A DNA stretch of 64,000 nt from Galaxea fascicularis (lineage: Eukaryota; Cnidaria; Anthozoa; Scleractinia; Euphylliidae): assembly GCA_948470475.1 (NCBI GenBank), contig OX419339.1, forward strand, positions 16,861,075-16,925,074, given 5' to 3'. Position numbers and translations under genes: made by a program. The notes beneath the pieces were generated by a model that was not told the DNA's origin, made no database searches, and was given only the letters and a program-made list of their open reading frames with translations. Shown piece by piece: positions 47,883-59,113 of this stretch; position 1 is the first letter of the stretch, and each line of letters opens with the position of its first letter.

Positions 47883-48295
47883 TTAGCATAGATCATAATC
47901 TTCTTGCCAGACAGGCGGGCGTCTTACACGACCAGAGCGTCTTGGTTCAAAACTTGGGAGGGTCTCTGACATTTCCTCCGGTTCACCGGGTGCTGGGAAC
48001 GGTAAGGTATTTTCTGGATGCACTCCTGTACTCGTGCTCTGCTCCGGCTCGTGTTCTTGCCTTGGCGTGGGAAGCGAGCTACTTCCATCCTGTGCCGGCT
48101 CCGGAGTCACTTCCTCAGCATCGTTCCTGGAAGCTTCGTTCGGACAGTATCTCCAACCAGCAAGGGGTGCAGGTTCTTTGTGCCTCGGTTGTACTGCGTT
48201 GATTGCACTCTTTTCTGTGCTTCCAGGTTCTTTCTGGTTATCACTTGGTCAGCGGAAGGCTTAAGCAGCTTCTCGGAGGTCGGCAGTAGCGTGCG
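47883..48295 (-). pseudogene. Gypsy integrase/Pol C-terminal part
   Basis: This continues the integrase split off by the LINE. The minus frame from 48295 reads RTLLPTSEKLLKPSADQ and on through VQSTQYNRGTKNL and LLVGDTVRTKLPG, then a frameshift near 48130 moves to the frame EEVTPEPAQDG ... RRSGRVRRPPVWQEDY with a stop near 47883. A basic RRSGRVRRPP motif close to the end is typical of animal Gypsy polyproteins. The upstream partner ends GRRT at about 53263. It is broken by both the LINE insertion and a frameshift. Confidence 0.8.
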
Positions 48296-48298
48296 AGT
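48296..48298. repeat. 3-bp candidate TSD of LINE
   Basis: AGT here and at 53260-53262. The two flanks join the Gypsy integrase coding sequence in frame (GRRT then RTLLP). Short, so chance identity is possible. Confidence 0.5.
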
Positions 48299-48318
48299 AG
48301 GATAGGATAGGATAGGAT
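48299..48318 (-). repeat. LINE 3' tail (TATCC)4
   Basis: Four 5-bp units at the extreme 3' end of the LINE, next to the AATAAA signal. This type of tail is used in place of poly(A) by CR1-group elements. Confidence 0.8.
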
Positions 48319-48512
48319 AACTTTATTTATACACGGTAAACTCATCAGTCAACTAGAAAAACCTACTTATTTACAGAAGTATTGCAAATTATGCAACGAT
48401 TAAAACTACATTATTCTAAAATTTTTCTAATTATCAAATAAATATAACTATAGAATTAAATGACAAAATAAAATCTGCTTTACATGAGTGCCGTGTGTAA
48501 AAATTCTAAAAT

Positions 48513-51434
48513 TTAAGTTGATGAAAAGAGACGCTCGCAGCAAGTCTGGAACGCTCTAAGGGAGTCAGCCTGCCGCAACTCGATTGGTAAACTATTCCGA
48601 AGAACTGCTCCAGAGTAGCTGAAGCTATTTTTCATGTAATTTGTGTGTGGCTGTGGAATAGCTAGTTTGCCTTCTGTGTCCCTTAAGGAGTAATTGGAGA
48701 CGCTACTACGGTCAACAAATTTGGAACTAAGATAATCTGGAGTAAGACCATTAAGCGACTTATATACCATCACAGCCTTATTGATAGTTCGTTGAGAATC
48801 AAGTTTTATCCATCCAAGTTTTTGGATAAGGTTTTCAGCGTTGGCATCATAGTTCGAGTAAGTGAGTATGCGTGCAGCGCGATTTTGAAGTTTTTGAAGT
48901 TTACTGGCTAGGGTTTTGCCGCAACATCCCCACACAGAATTGCAGTAATCAAAGTGAGGCTGTACTGAAGACATGAAGATTGATCGGAGGGTCTCGTGTG
49001 GAACGAAAGGCCTCACTCTCTTCAATGCTCCAATACCAGACGCGATTTTCTTACATAAATTCTCAACATGAACATTCCAGGATAATGTCTGGTCAATGTG
49101 AACACCCAGAGATTTCGTAGAAGTAACTTGAGTTATAGGTGCACCGCCAATCATAAGTGAAGGAGAGTTATGACAGGTGCTTAGCCTTTGCCTTGATCCG
49201 ATCCACATAAACTCAGTTTTAGATGCGTTAAGAGTAAGCTTGTTAGCAGTTAGCCATTTATCAACTTTAGCAAGATCCTCATTCAAAACAGCATTAAGAG
49301 TTTGGATGTTATTACTAGCAAAGGTTATATGTGTGTCATCAGCATACAATCGAGGTTCAGAATTTGATAGACAGTTAGGTAAGTCGTTGATATATATTAT
49401 AAAGAGGAGTGGACCCAGAATTGTACCTTGAGGTATACCACAAGTAAGAAAATGGTCCCTAGAGAGAGAACCATTTATAAAACATCGTTGTTTGCGGCAG
49501 TCCAAGTAAGATCTAAACCAATCGTATGAAGTGCCGTGGACACCATATTTCATAAGTTTAGACAAAAGAATATCGTGATCGACGGTGTCAAAGGCTTTCT
49601 TTAAATCCAAGAAAACGACTGCGTTTACATTACCTTGGTCAATATTGTAAGCCCAGCTATCAGTAGCTTCAAGTAATGCAGTGACAGTAGAATGAAGAGG
49701 TCGAAATCCCGATTGGTGTCTTGAAATGAGTTTATGTATGGTAAGATGATTATAGAGTTGATCATAAATGATTCTCTCAAAGACTTTAGCTACAACTGGA
49801 ATAACTGAAATTGGGCGGTAATTATTTAGATCTGAACGATTACCCTGTTTGAACAAGGGGACAACTTTCGAAAGTTTCCATTCATCAGGGAAAATTCCAG
49901 AAACAATAGACTGATTAAAGATAGTACAGAGTGATTCGGCTATTAAATCGGCACATTCGCGCAAGAGTTTTGCAGATATTTTGTCCAAACCAATAGATTT
50001 TGATTTACATAATCTTAATAAAAGTAAAAGAACTTTGGGGACGCTAGTTGGTTTTAGTTCGAATATGCAGTGACCAGTCTCAGCTAAATAATCCAAATGT
50101 GAGGGATTGTCTTCATTGGCATGAATATTATTTGCTAACTTAGGCCCAATGGAAGAAAAATGATCATTAAAGGCGTTTGACAGCTCATGAGAATCATAAA
50201 CAGAATTGCCACAGGGGAGCTTAATTTCGTTTATGACAGAATTGTGTGATTTCCTTGACATAAGCTCATTGACAATTCGCCAGGTGTTACGTGGATCACC
50301 TTGGTGCTCATTGAGGGCATGCTTATAATGAAATTCTTTCGCACGTTTAATTTCATTGTTTACCGTATTGCGAGGTTTTTTGAAATTACGCCAGTCGTCC
50401 GCATCACCAGAACGCGTTGCTTTTAACTTGAGAATATCTCTTGCATGTAAACGCTTTTTAAGTTGCGAAGTAATCCAAGGTGATTTGCAAAGGCGAACAC
50501 GTTTATTACGTAATGGGGCATGCTTGTCGACACAAAGAAGGAATAGTTTTTTCCAAGCTTCCCACATATCATTTGGATTATCATAATTACCTATGATCCG
50601 CCAATTTTGATGCGCTATATCGCTACGAAAATTGGATGAATTAAAATTCTTAAATTTTCTATAGGTAACTGTAGTATGGCCCCTCGAGGGTGAATCTGTA
50701 GAAAGCTTACGATAAGCATAAATAAGGCTGTGATCACTTACGCCTATATGGGACACTCCAGAACATACAATCCTATCAGGACGGTTAGTAAAAATGAGAT
50801 CAATTAAAGTTGAAGATGATTCAGTACAACGGGTGGGATCAGTAATGAGCTGCTGCAGGCTGTAAACGTCAGCGATTCCAGAGAGTAGATTTGTGTTATG
50901 GTCCAATTGAGGAGCAGCTAAATTACAATTTAGATCGCCCATAAGATAGAACTCAACATTCTCGGCGTCAATTTTACCAATGAGCGATTTGAAATAAGTA
51001 AAGATCTCAACTGAAGAGTCAGGCGGCCTATATCAGGTTACCACGAGAAAAGGCTTAGATCTCGGTTTTCGGATTTCGATACAAAGATTTTCAAGTTGGT
51101 GAATACTCAAGTCAGGTCGCAAAGAATAACTAATGTTTGAACGCACAAAGAAACAAACACCCCCGCCAAAGCGGCCATTTGTCTCCCTGTCCCGGCGTAT
51201 AATTTCATAGCCAGGGATGTAAACATCACTATCTTTAACCGAGTCGTCAAGCCTGGTCTCGTTAATTGATAGAACATCAACGGGTGTGTCTGCGAGCAAG
51301 ATTCTCAGCTCGTCTATATGTTTCATCAAGCTGGTGACGTTCAAATTAGCAAGTTTAAATCCACGAACAGAGGGTAAAATGGGAGAGATAAAATCGTCAA
51401 CAGACTCACACTGCGCTTCATGAGCACCAGAAAT
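48513..51434 (-). pseudogene. LINE ORF2: endonuclease and reverse transcriptase
   Basis: A single reading frame of about 970 codons, interrupted only by TGA at 51033-51035 (probably a mutated TGG, in VVT-stop-YRPPDSS). The endonuclease part shows LNVTSL, INETRLD, a GDLNCNL motif and SHIGVSDHSLI near its end. The reverse transcriptase part shows VVPLFKQGN, NYRPISV, FLDLKKAFDTVDH, GIPQGTILGPLLF and the catalytic YADDT, followed by a thumb and C-terminal region to a stop at 48513. No ATG lies before LNVTSL: the frame runs back to the ORF1 stop, which is in the same frame. Enzyme role: target-primed reverse transcription in the nucleus. The single stop disables this copy. Confidence 0.92.
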
Positions 51435-53157
51435 TCAAATACTATCAATATGAGTTAAAAAATTACTGGACAAAATGCTCACCCCTTTTCTATTTAAATG
51501 AAGTCCACTCGCATTGAGACACGAAGAGTCAATGTTGATATGAGGAAGGAAGCCCCATCTTCGATTGGAACAGAACCTTTTGAGCAACTTGTTAATCTCA
51601 ATAGCCTTTTTCCACAGTTCATCTTCCTTCCGGACACAAATAGCAGAAATTGAGACAAGAGTCGCCGGCGAGTCATTTTCAATCTGGTCCGCCAAGTTCA
51701 CAATACTCTCAGCAATTTGTTGTGGTGTTTGGATCGACAGCAGGTCATTCGTACCGTCATGTAGAATCAAGCTTTCTGGACATTTCCTGATTATCGGCTT
51801 TAAATAATCTTCCATATCAGATGTGGTTGCTCCAGAGAATGATTTCACTACAACTTTGTTGGATCTAGAAAGTTTCCATCCTCGTACATTTTGCACTATG
51901 CTGTCTCCACAAACAACTGTGACAGGTTTTCTTTCCGCACTGGCAAAGTGGCTCTCTTTTATTGAGACTGCTTCTGTATTCTGCGAACTCCTTCTTGCGG
52001 TAGCAGAATTTACAGACTGGCGCAACTTTGATGGCCTAGTGGACTTCTTTTGCGTTGTTCTATTAGGTTTGTTTTTTGATCGTTTATCTTGAGTGCTTCT
52101 TTAATGGTTTCCATTCATTGTAATTGATTCCCCAGGAGATTCTTGTTGGTTATTAACAGCGTATTCAATCGAAACCTTCGAGCAAGCAGAAGACTCTGTA
52201 GAGAGAATTCTAAGGGATTCATTCTAGAAGACAAACCTTTTCTTCTTCCATCTTTTTTATTTTGTCCTCATACGTTGCACACTTCAGTTTCTATTGGTTG
52301 AGTTCGCGTTCAATCGTCGACGCTTGTTTGGCGGGGGATTTGAGTTGGGAATTAATAGATTCAACCGCAATCCAAAGCTTGTGTATCTCGTTTCTGTAAT
52401 TACAGCTCTCCGATGGCGAGTCTGTTTTATCTAATTCTGTATCTGAAGAGCTGAAGAGCTGTTTTGAATCAGCTAACTCGGCCTTTATCCTCTGTAATTC
52501 GTCTCTCAATGACTGACATCCAGTACAGCCTTGGGTGTTTTGACCATTTTGACACGAAGAGTTCGCAACGTCTACGAATCTGCTACTGCTTGGTTCACTT
52601 TGATTTCTGCTGATACAGTTAATCGATTGAGATTCACTATGTTCATCAGGCATAACAAGCGCTGCTGAATGGTTATGCTGGGCTCCCTCGTTGTTGTTTA
52701 GATCAGTCAAAATACAAATTTCGTCCGCAGAGTTTTGGCGGTTACGTGAGGCGCAGGGTTCGCCGCCATTTTCTTGTCGCCTTTGAAAGGAGTTTGTTCT
52801 GAGATTAAAGACGTCGAGGAGTCGGTTTCTCATTTTGCTACAGGCTTTGCCTTGGACATGGAGAGTCTTCGTACTATAGTAGAAGTTAAAGGTCGCCAAA
52901 GATGTTTTAAAAACGGCGCATTGAGAATTTGAAGAGATAACTAGTTCTGGAGCGTCATCTTCATCCTCGTCGTACGATAATATTCTGTCTTCAATAAATT
53001 TTCCAAGGTCGTCGGCGTTTCCATTCCATAAAAACGTCTTTTTGTTCGAGTTGTAGTCAAGAAAGTGATCAAGTTCTGATAGATGTTCAATTTGGGGAAG
53101 AAATACAGGAGCTAAGAAAGGTTGATCGCAGCAATTTTCAACACGTCCGCACGCCAT
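51435..53157 (-). pseudogene. LINE ORF1: coiled coil plus SGNH esterase-like domain
   Basis: The first ATG is at 53157 (MACGRVENCC), about 100 bases inside the 5' end. The N-terminal half (to 52291) is acidic then Ser/Asn-rich, with CTGCQSLRDELQRIKAEL and KLWIAVESINSQL segments that look like coiled coil. TAG at 52291-52293 interrupts the helix region, a frameshift lies at about 52215-52235, and TAA stands at 52101-52103. From 52100 the frame is open to TGA at 51435-51437 and carries an SGNH-hydrolase fold: VVCGDSIVQ (nucleophile Ser), HDGTNDL, and GLHLNRKG (catalytic His; the usual partner Asp is not obvious). Such esterase domains are known from ORF1 of CR1 and L2 elements and take part in RNP formation. 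Inactive copy. Confidence 0.85.
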
Positions 53158-53202
53158 ATGGTCTGGGGAGATTCCTCTCACGATTCTGTGAACACCCACT
53201 GA

Positions 53203-54717
53203 TCAAAAGTTGTCAGGTTCGATGGTGGATGGTACCTCTACTGTCCTCACCCTGGGATCAGTGCGTCGACCCATCAGCCTTTGAACGGGTGAGGTGCCAA
53301 ATCCCTCGCTTGGGGTGTTTCGCCAATCTAGAATTGCCAGTAAGGGATCTTTCTTGTCCTCCTTTGCTTTCCTTAACAGTCCTTTACACGTTTTGATAGC
53401 ATTTTCCGCTTTACCGTTTGACTGTGGATATCGGGGGCTCGACGTTCTGTGCTCGAACTTCCATGTACTGGCAAACTTTGCAAATGCTTCGTTGGCGAAT
53501 TCAGGGCCATTGTCAGTGATTACTACCTCGGGAATCCCATGACGAGCAAACTGCACCTTGAACTGCGTAATCACAGCGTGTGCCGTCTTCGTGTGAATCT
53601 CCGCGACTTCAAAGTAGTTGGACCAGTAATCTACTAGGATCAGGAATGTTTGATGTTTCAATTCAAACAAATCTGCTGCAATCTTTTCCCATGAGCGAGA
53701 GGGCAAGTCGTGAGGGTTCAGCTCTTCCCGAGCCTGTGCTGGTCTATACGTCTGGCAGGTGGAGCATCTTGAGACAAAATCACGGATCTCGGCACTCATT
53801 CCTGGCCAGTATAATATTTCGCGTGCACGACGAATGCAACCTCCAATGCCAACGTGACTGCTGTGTATCTGATTCAGCATGTCCTTGCGAAGCGATCGAG
53901 TTACTACCAGCTGCTCACCACGGAAAACCAACCCTCGAGACTCAATCAGCTCACTGCGCTCATCATAGTAAGGGCGAACAGCAGGTGGGCAGTGTTTCTT
54001 CTCTGGCCAACCTTGCGCAATAACACGAATTAACTCCTGGATTTCAGGGTCTGCAGCTATTTGTTCCCGGAACACATCTCGTTTAGGGGTGTCCACTCGC
54101 ACATGTTCTTCATGGTCTACCGTCTCAAGGGCGCGAATCTCACAGGGCTCTGAATGAGCTCCTTCTGTTGTTTTCATGTAGGCTCGACTAAGCGTATCAG
54201 CAATATACATGAGGTGCCCTTTCTTGTATTGTACATCTAGGTTGTACTTCTGTAACGCCAGACGCATGCGCTGTAGGCGCTTGGGTGACTTGTGGATCTC
54301 TTTCTTTAACACAGATTTTAGTGGCTCGTGGTCACTTTCAACAGTTACTGTATCACGTCTATACAGGTATTGGTCAAACTTGTCGCATGACCAGACAATG
54401 GCCAGCATTTCTTTTTCGATTTGCGCATTGCGCATTTCTGTGTCAGTCAGGGCACGGGACGCATAACAAATGGGTTGGTCATCTTGCAGAAGAACTGCTC
54501 CTAGACCAGACTGGCTAGCATCGCACTGCACAGTGACTGGTTTGCTAACATCATAATACTTGAGCACAGGCGCCTCGGTAAGGAACTTCTTTATGGTCGC
54601 CATGGCTACTGCGTGCTGCTCCAGCCACTGGAACTCCACATCTTTGTCCTCCAGGCGTCTGAGGGGCTCAGTCATCTCTGAAAGGTGGGGCATAAACTTT
54701 GAGAGGTACGTGACCAT
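53203..54717 (-). pseudogene. Gypsy RNase H and integrase, cut by LINE
   Basis: An open frame of 504 codons starting after a frameshift that separates it from the reverse transcriptase. RNase H: CDASQSGLGAVL, QIEKEMLA and ESDHEPLK give the acidic catalytic residues. Integrase: an H..H...C..C zinc domain (HSSHVG to CSTCQ), then the catalytic triad in LVDYWSNYF, ITDNGPEFAN and SNGKAENAI. The Gypsy sequence ends at GRRT (about 53263); the last ~19 codons to the stop at 53203 are LINE 5' sequence read in frame. The remaining integrase C-terminus lies at 47883-48295 on the other side of the LINE. Confidence 0.9.
53260..53262. repeat. 3-bp candidate TSD of LINE (5' side)
   Basis: AGT, matching 48296-48298, at the point where integrase homology (QRLMGRRT) gives way to LINE sequence. 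Confidence 0.5.
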
Positions 54718-54724
54718 CCCTAGG

Positions 54725-55603
54725 TCACGCAGGTCGGTCTTCGGGTTCAGGCAACTGCAATATGGCTTGAATCTTGTCGAGATCGGGTTTGAGGCCCTCT
54801 GAGGTGAGTAGGTGCCCCATAAATTTCACACTGGACTGATGTCGACGCACTTTCGCTCCATTAAACTTCAGGTTCCACTGACGACACTTCTCAAGGAACG
54901 CGCGTTCGTTTCTCTCCAGGCTCAGGTTTACTTCGTCGTCAGTAGTGCCAAATCCAGCAATCAAGAAGTCTTCCGCAATAACTTCTACCCCTTCAAGGTC
55001 CTCCACAAATTCATGCATTGTGCGTTGCCAAATCTCCGGTGCTGAGCAGATCCCAAAGGGCATCCTCTTCCACCTATAATGCCCAAATGGTGTGTTGAAG
55101 GTGGTTTTGTAACTGGAGTCGGTGTCAAGACGTTTCTGCCAAAAACCGTCTTTAGCATCCACCACAGTGAATTTCTTTGCTTGGGTGAGCCTGGTCACTA
55201 CTTCTTCCACAGTGGGCATTTGATAATGGTCGCGACGGATGGCTTTGTTAAGATCACGGGGATCAAGACATATGCGCAGCTTGTTTGGCTTGGCCACCAC
55301 TAACATGCTGGAAACCCACTCGGTAGGCTTATTTACAGGTGCGATGACGTCACTGTCTACCATTTCGTCTAGCTTACTCTTGATTTGCTCCCTTAAAGCG
55401 ACTGGAACCCGGCGAGGTGGATGGACCACCGGCCGCACTGTGTCATCAGTTGCTATGTGGTACTCTCCTTGGAGGTCTCCCAGTCCTTCAAATACATCCT
55501 TAAACTCTTCTAATAAATCAGGGGCGACGGTCGTGGAGCCGACTCGCGGCGTGGGGGAAAACATGTCGTCACTGTCGTTAATCGAGATAAGCCCCAGATC
55601 CAT
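54725..55603 (-). pseudogene. Gypsy reverse transcriptase
   Basis: A 292-codon frame beginning MDLGLISIND and ending PEPEDRPA-stop. Visible motifs: a PPRRVPVALR region, KLRICLDPRDLNKAI, FTVVDAKDGFWQ (first catalytic Asp), FGHYRWKRMPFG, and VIAEDFLIAG where the usual xADD box should be, so one of the two catalytic Asp residues is Glu. A small deletion just after PEDRPA shifts the frame into the RNase H part (next frame opens MVTYLSKFMP). The upstream part of the same polyprotein (protease) lies beyond the insertion at 55620-59115. With the frame broken and the catalytic residue changed, this copy cannot supply reverse transcriptase. Confidence 0.88.
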
Positions 55604-55617
55604 ACACGCTTTGTAGC

Positions 55618-55619
55618 AT
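55618..55619. repeat. 2-bp candidate TSD (AT)
   Basis: AT here and at 59116-59117. Removing the insertion with one AT makes the Gypsy frame run on from PLLS to KACMDLGLI without a stop, which supports the boundaries. Confidence 0.55.
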
Positions 55620-55672
55620 CACGAGCCAGAGATAACCGGAAGTTTAAAAATCTTACAAGTCTGGTTGCTAAG

Positions 55673-56430
55673 GAGTTACGTCTTGGGTCTGCATTGGAGC
55701 TGTCAACGTAGTCAATTTGCGGTTTCACTGCAGGAGTGGCTTAACACACTTTCGATATGAATCAAATGTCATCTCGAAAAAGAGATGAGAGCGGCTAATA
55801 TAATACACACGTAGAAGAAACAGTTTTAGCGGCTGTGTATTATTGCAAAAAGCGTTTCATGTAAAGCCACTAATTAATCAAATTTAGTGGAATATTCGCG
55901 ATCGCAATCAGGAGATGTTCAATAACGAGCTAGAGGCTCTACGCAACCAGAAAAAGACATTGAGATCCCGCTGAAATTGACGGAAAACCGGAGCGTGCCG
56001 CACGTAAATTCATAACAAAGAAAAATGTGACATCCATTCTGGCTTTACCGAAAGAGCGGAGTGTTATAAGGATCACTAGCGCTCTACTAAGAGAAATCCA
56101 ATACTATTCAACTGGAATGGGTTTTTAGACGTTTTCCTTTACTAAACAGGCCTCCAGTAAAAGAATAACCATCACGAGTTTTGGGTAAATGTACATGTAA
56201 CAGTTATGTAACAAAATACACAACTAGTTTCGGCTGGTGTCCGCCAAAATCTCAACACGTTGTAATGTGTAAAAATATTATTTAGGATTTCTTTCCGAAA
56301 CGTACGGAATCGAAGAAGGGAAGATTAACTGTTCGGAAGTTTGGACAGCACTATACCATACCAACACAAAACACAACAAACGAGGCAACTGGATATAACA
56401 TATTTGCCGAGACCTTCAAGTGCATTTAAA
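55673..56430. other. Interior of composite insertion, no gene
   Basis: No coding frame with recognisable content. The 72-codon minus frame across 55510-55728 spans the insertion boundary and is not a gene. Confidence 0.4.
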
Positions 56431-56439
56431 AAATATTTC

Positions 56440-57695
56440 ATATTATTTATCCCAGAACCCACTCATACAACCTCATACAAGGATCCTAGGACTTCAACCA
56501 GACAGGACATACAACAGTTTAGATTTTAATGAGCATTTCTAAAGCACTGTTCATGTTACATATTCCAGAGGCATTCAAGCAAACTATAATGCCACGACTT
56601 CAACGTGGGAAAACTTAGGGAAAGGGTAAACAACATTTGCCTAGCTTACAATGTGAAATTGAAAAAAAAATTCTGTTCATGTTATGTATCCCAGAAGCAC
56701 TCAGGCATAAAATAATGCCAGGACTTCAACCTGGATGAACCAGAAAGGATACACAACATTTGCCTAGCTTACAATGTGCAATTGCAAAAAAGCCTGTTCT
56801 TGTTATGTATCCCAGAAGCACTCAGGCATAAAATAATGCCAGGAATTCAACCTGGATGGACCAGAAAGGATACACAACATTTGCCTAGCTTACCATGTGC
56901 AACTGCAAAAAAAAACCTGCTCATGTTATGTATCCCAGAAGCACTCAGGCATAAAATAATGCCAGGAATTCAACCTGGATGGACCAGAAAGGATACACAA
57001 CATTTGCCTAGCTTACAATGTGAAATTGAAAAAAAAACCTGTTCATGTTATGTATCCCAGAAGCACTCAGGCATAAAATAATGCCAGGAATTCAACCTGG
57101 ATGGACCAGAAAGAATACACAACATTTGCCTAGCTTACCATGTGCAACTGCAAAAAAAAAACCTGCTCATGTTATGTATCCCAGAAGCACTCAGGCATAA
57201 AATAATGCCAGGAATTCAACCTGGATGGACCAGAAAGGATACACAACATTTGCCTAGCTTACAATGTGCAATTGCAAAAAAACCTGTTCATGTTATGTAT
57301 CCCAGAAGCACTCAGGCATAAAATAATGCCAGGAATTCAACCTGGATGGACCAGAAAGGATACACAACATTTGCCTAGCTTACAATGTGCAATTGCAAAA
57401 AAACCTGTTCATGTTATGTATCCCAGAAGCACTCAGGCATAAAATAACGCCAGGAATTCAACCTGGATGGACCAGAAAGGATACACAACATTTGCCTAGC
57501 TTACAATGTGAAATTGAAAAAAAAACCTGTTCATGTTATGTATCCCAGAAGCACTCAGGCATAAAATAATGCCAGGAATTCAACCTGGATGAACCAGAAA
57601 GGATACACAACATTTACCTAGCTTACCATGTGCAATTGAAAATTTCTGTTCATGTTATGTATCCCAGAAGCACTCAGGCATAAAATCATACCATG
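56440..57695 (+). repeat. ~122-bp tandem repeat, about 10 copies
   Basis: Successive CCCAGAAGC landmarks fall at about 56690, 56811, 56934, 57056, 57180, 57301, 57422, 57544 and 57663, a period of 119-124 bp caused mainly by variable poly(A) runs. Two further degenerate copies lie to the left (about 56450 and 56565). Central copies are close to identical; those at the left edge are worn. Two forms alternate irregularly (ATGTGCAATTGC and ATGTGAAATTGA before the A-run). Each unit has the dyad CCAGG...CCTGG. Frames through it are repeat translations. Confidence 0.9.
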
Positions 57696-58142
57696 AAAAT
57701 TTTTATGAATTTTTCAAAGTTTGCGGTTTTCCTTACACAGCAAAGACTGAATACCTAAATTGTTTGGTTATTCAAAAGCTATAGGTATCCATGCTTGTTG
57801 TAAAGACAGCCACCCTCCCGCGGCCTCACCCACGCCAGTGCATTTTCATTTTTTCTGGATCGATGGCTAGTGCGCGTGTATTTCGCGGCTTAATATTTCC
57901 CGCCAAAATATGCAATTAGGTTCCGACATAATTGTGGTGCAAAAGCGAATATAATATAACGACTAATTCAAATACCAATGTAGAATTTACATGAGAATTA
58001 AATCATCGGTATCATGAGAATTTCACGGGCGATTCCTACAACTGCAACATACCTGAATAAATGCAATAGGTGATCGCGTCGTTTCGCATCTCCTGAACGC
58101 ACGTGGCGCTATCAGAAACTGTCCGAAAGCAATTTTCCTGCT
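57696..58142. other. Interior of composite insertion, no gene
   Basis: No gene or RNA recognised between the tandem repeat and the foldback element. Confidence 0.4.
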
Positions 58143-58485
58143 CTTAGGCCCGGGTTAAAGGTCGAACTTCAAATGAGATGAACTAAATGTAAAAATTTCG
58201 GTCAACTCAAATAGGTAAAGCTCAACAGTCAGGTCAAGCGTCCACCTTAATTCGTGGAACCAAGTTCAGAACGGCAAATATTTTCATGCAAATTTTAATC
58301 GATGTTTGTTCCACGATGGAACACGTTCTATCTGTCTGAATCAGACAGATAAAGCGTGTTGGTTGATCCAAATTCAGTCTACGAACCGTCGAGTCAGACG
58401 AAGAAGTTATAACAAACTCAATTCGCTCAGTTTAGCCGTTCATCTCAAGAGAAGTTCGACGTAAAACTTTGACCCGTGCCTTAGG
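58143..58485. mobile_element. Foldback MITE, ~343 bp
   Basis: The outer arms CTTAGGCCCGGGTTAAAG and, read inward, CTAAGGCACGGGTCAAAG continue with CGAACTTC and GAGATGAAC blocks on both sides, about 45 bases each with gaps. The centre has the perfect palindrome TCTGTCTGAATCAGACAGA near 58330-58350. No coding frame. Target duplication not resolved. Confidence 0.6.
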
Positions 58486-58669
58486 ATGCTGCTGGAACTT
58501 ACCACATTGGATTTCGTGTCTCTGAAAATTCGTCAACCGCTGTAATGTTTGCCATCACTCCATGAAAAACCCGATGCTATTATCTCCTCGAAAATCCCAA
58601 CGACTTGTGTATGATCTGTGAAGTGTATATGAAATAATTCATATTTGTACTGCGGTTGTAGATGCAAGT

Positions 58670-58699
<30 letters not shown>

Positions 58700-58700
<1 letters not shown>

Positions 58701-58815
58701 TTAAGCAACTGGAAGGAAGAAGCCTGAAAAAATCAGGGCTTCAACGGGATTCGAACCCCGTGACCTCCGCGATACCGGTGCGATGCTCTGTATGATCATG
58801 AGTAAACTGCGAGCT
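58700..58815 (-). mobile_element. tRNA-derived SINE fragment
   Basis: On the minus strand a good RNA polymerase III B box (GGGTTCGAATCCC, plus-strand 58746-58758) follows CACCGGTATCGCGGAGGTCACG, a typical anticodon-to-T-arm stretch of a tRNA-like head. The A-box region (GAGCTCGCAGTTTACTC) is worn. Past the B box comes GAAGCCCTGA then TTTTTTCAGGCTTC, a short hairpin. A full cloverleaf cannot be formed, so this is not a tRNA gene. Confidence 0.7.
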
Positions 58816-59030
58816 CACGCCGTTTTGCGGTAACTAAAATCCTGTCGCTGAAGTGTATTTGAAAAAATACACTGCATGCTTTAATTGTAGATTGAATATT
58901 ACTGCACATTTAATTTACTTTTACACCTAATTGTGATTACACGATTGTCAGAAAGATGACTCCTTTATCAGATAAGAAACGACATACGATGATAGATTGA
59001 AGGAATAAGAATGTTGCGCGTCACTGGGTA

Positions 59031-59083
59031 TCCAGCTGAGATAGAGGACTAAAAGTCCCCAATCTCAGCTGGATGCCAAGCTA
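59031..59083. repeat. Hairpin near right end of composite insertion
   Basis: Perfect 13-base arms ATCCAGCTGAGAT and ATCTCAGCTGGAT, with further pairing inside (GGACT / AGTCC). It sits just inside the right-hand GGTTGCTAAG copy and could be a subterminal structure of the inserted element. Confidence 0.7.
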
Positions 59084-59113
59084 TTATTTTGGTTGCTAAG
59101 AGGCTCTGGCTCG

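Larger units (their letters stand above)
48299..53259 (-). mobile_element. CR1-like LINE (non-LTR retrotransposon)
   Basis: A nearly full-length 4.96-kb copy inserted into the Gypsy integrase, same orientation. It has a 5' region, ORF1 with coiled coil and SGNH esterase-like domain, ORF2 with apurinic-type endonuclease and reverse transcriptase, and a 3' end with AATAAA (48322-48327) followed by four TATCC units instead of poly(A). A simple-repeat tail and an esterase-type ORF1 are hallmarks of the CR1/L2 group. ORF1 has two stops and a frameshift, ORF2 one stop, so the copy is inactive as it stands but recent enough to keep long frames. Confidence 0.9.

Noticed and set aside
53294..55616. 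Plus-strand frames opposite Gypsy pol
   Set aside because: Antisense shadows of the polyprotein.
56776..57569. Repetitive plus-strand frames with LCIPEALRHKIMPG units
   Set aside because: Translations of the 122-bp tandem repeat; stops occur as soon as the A-run length changes.
58741..58815. Functional tRNA gene
   Set aside because: The D-arm and acceptor stem cannot be formed; only the T-arm side is tRNA-like. Called as a SINE fragment.
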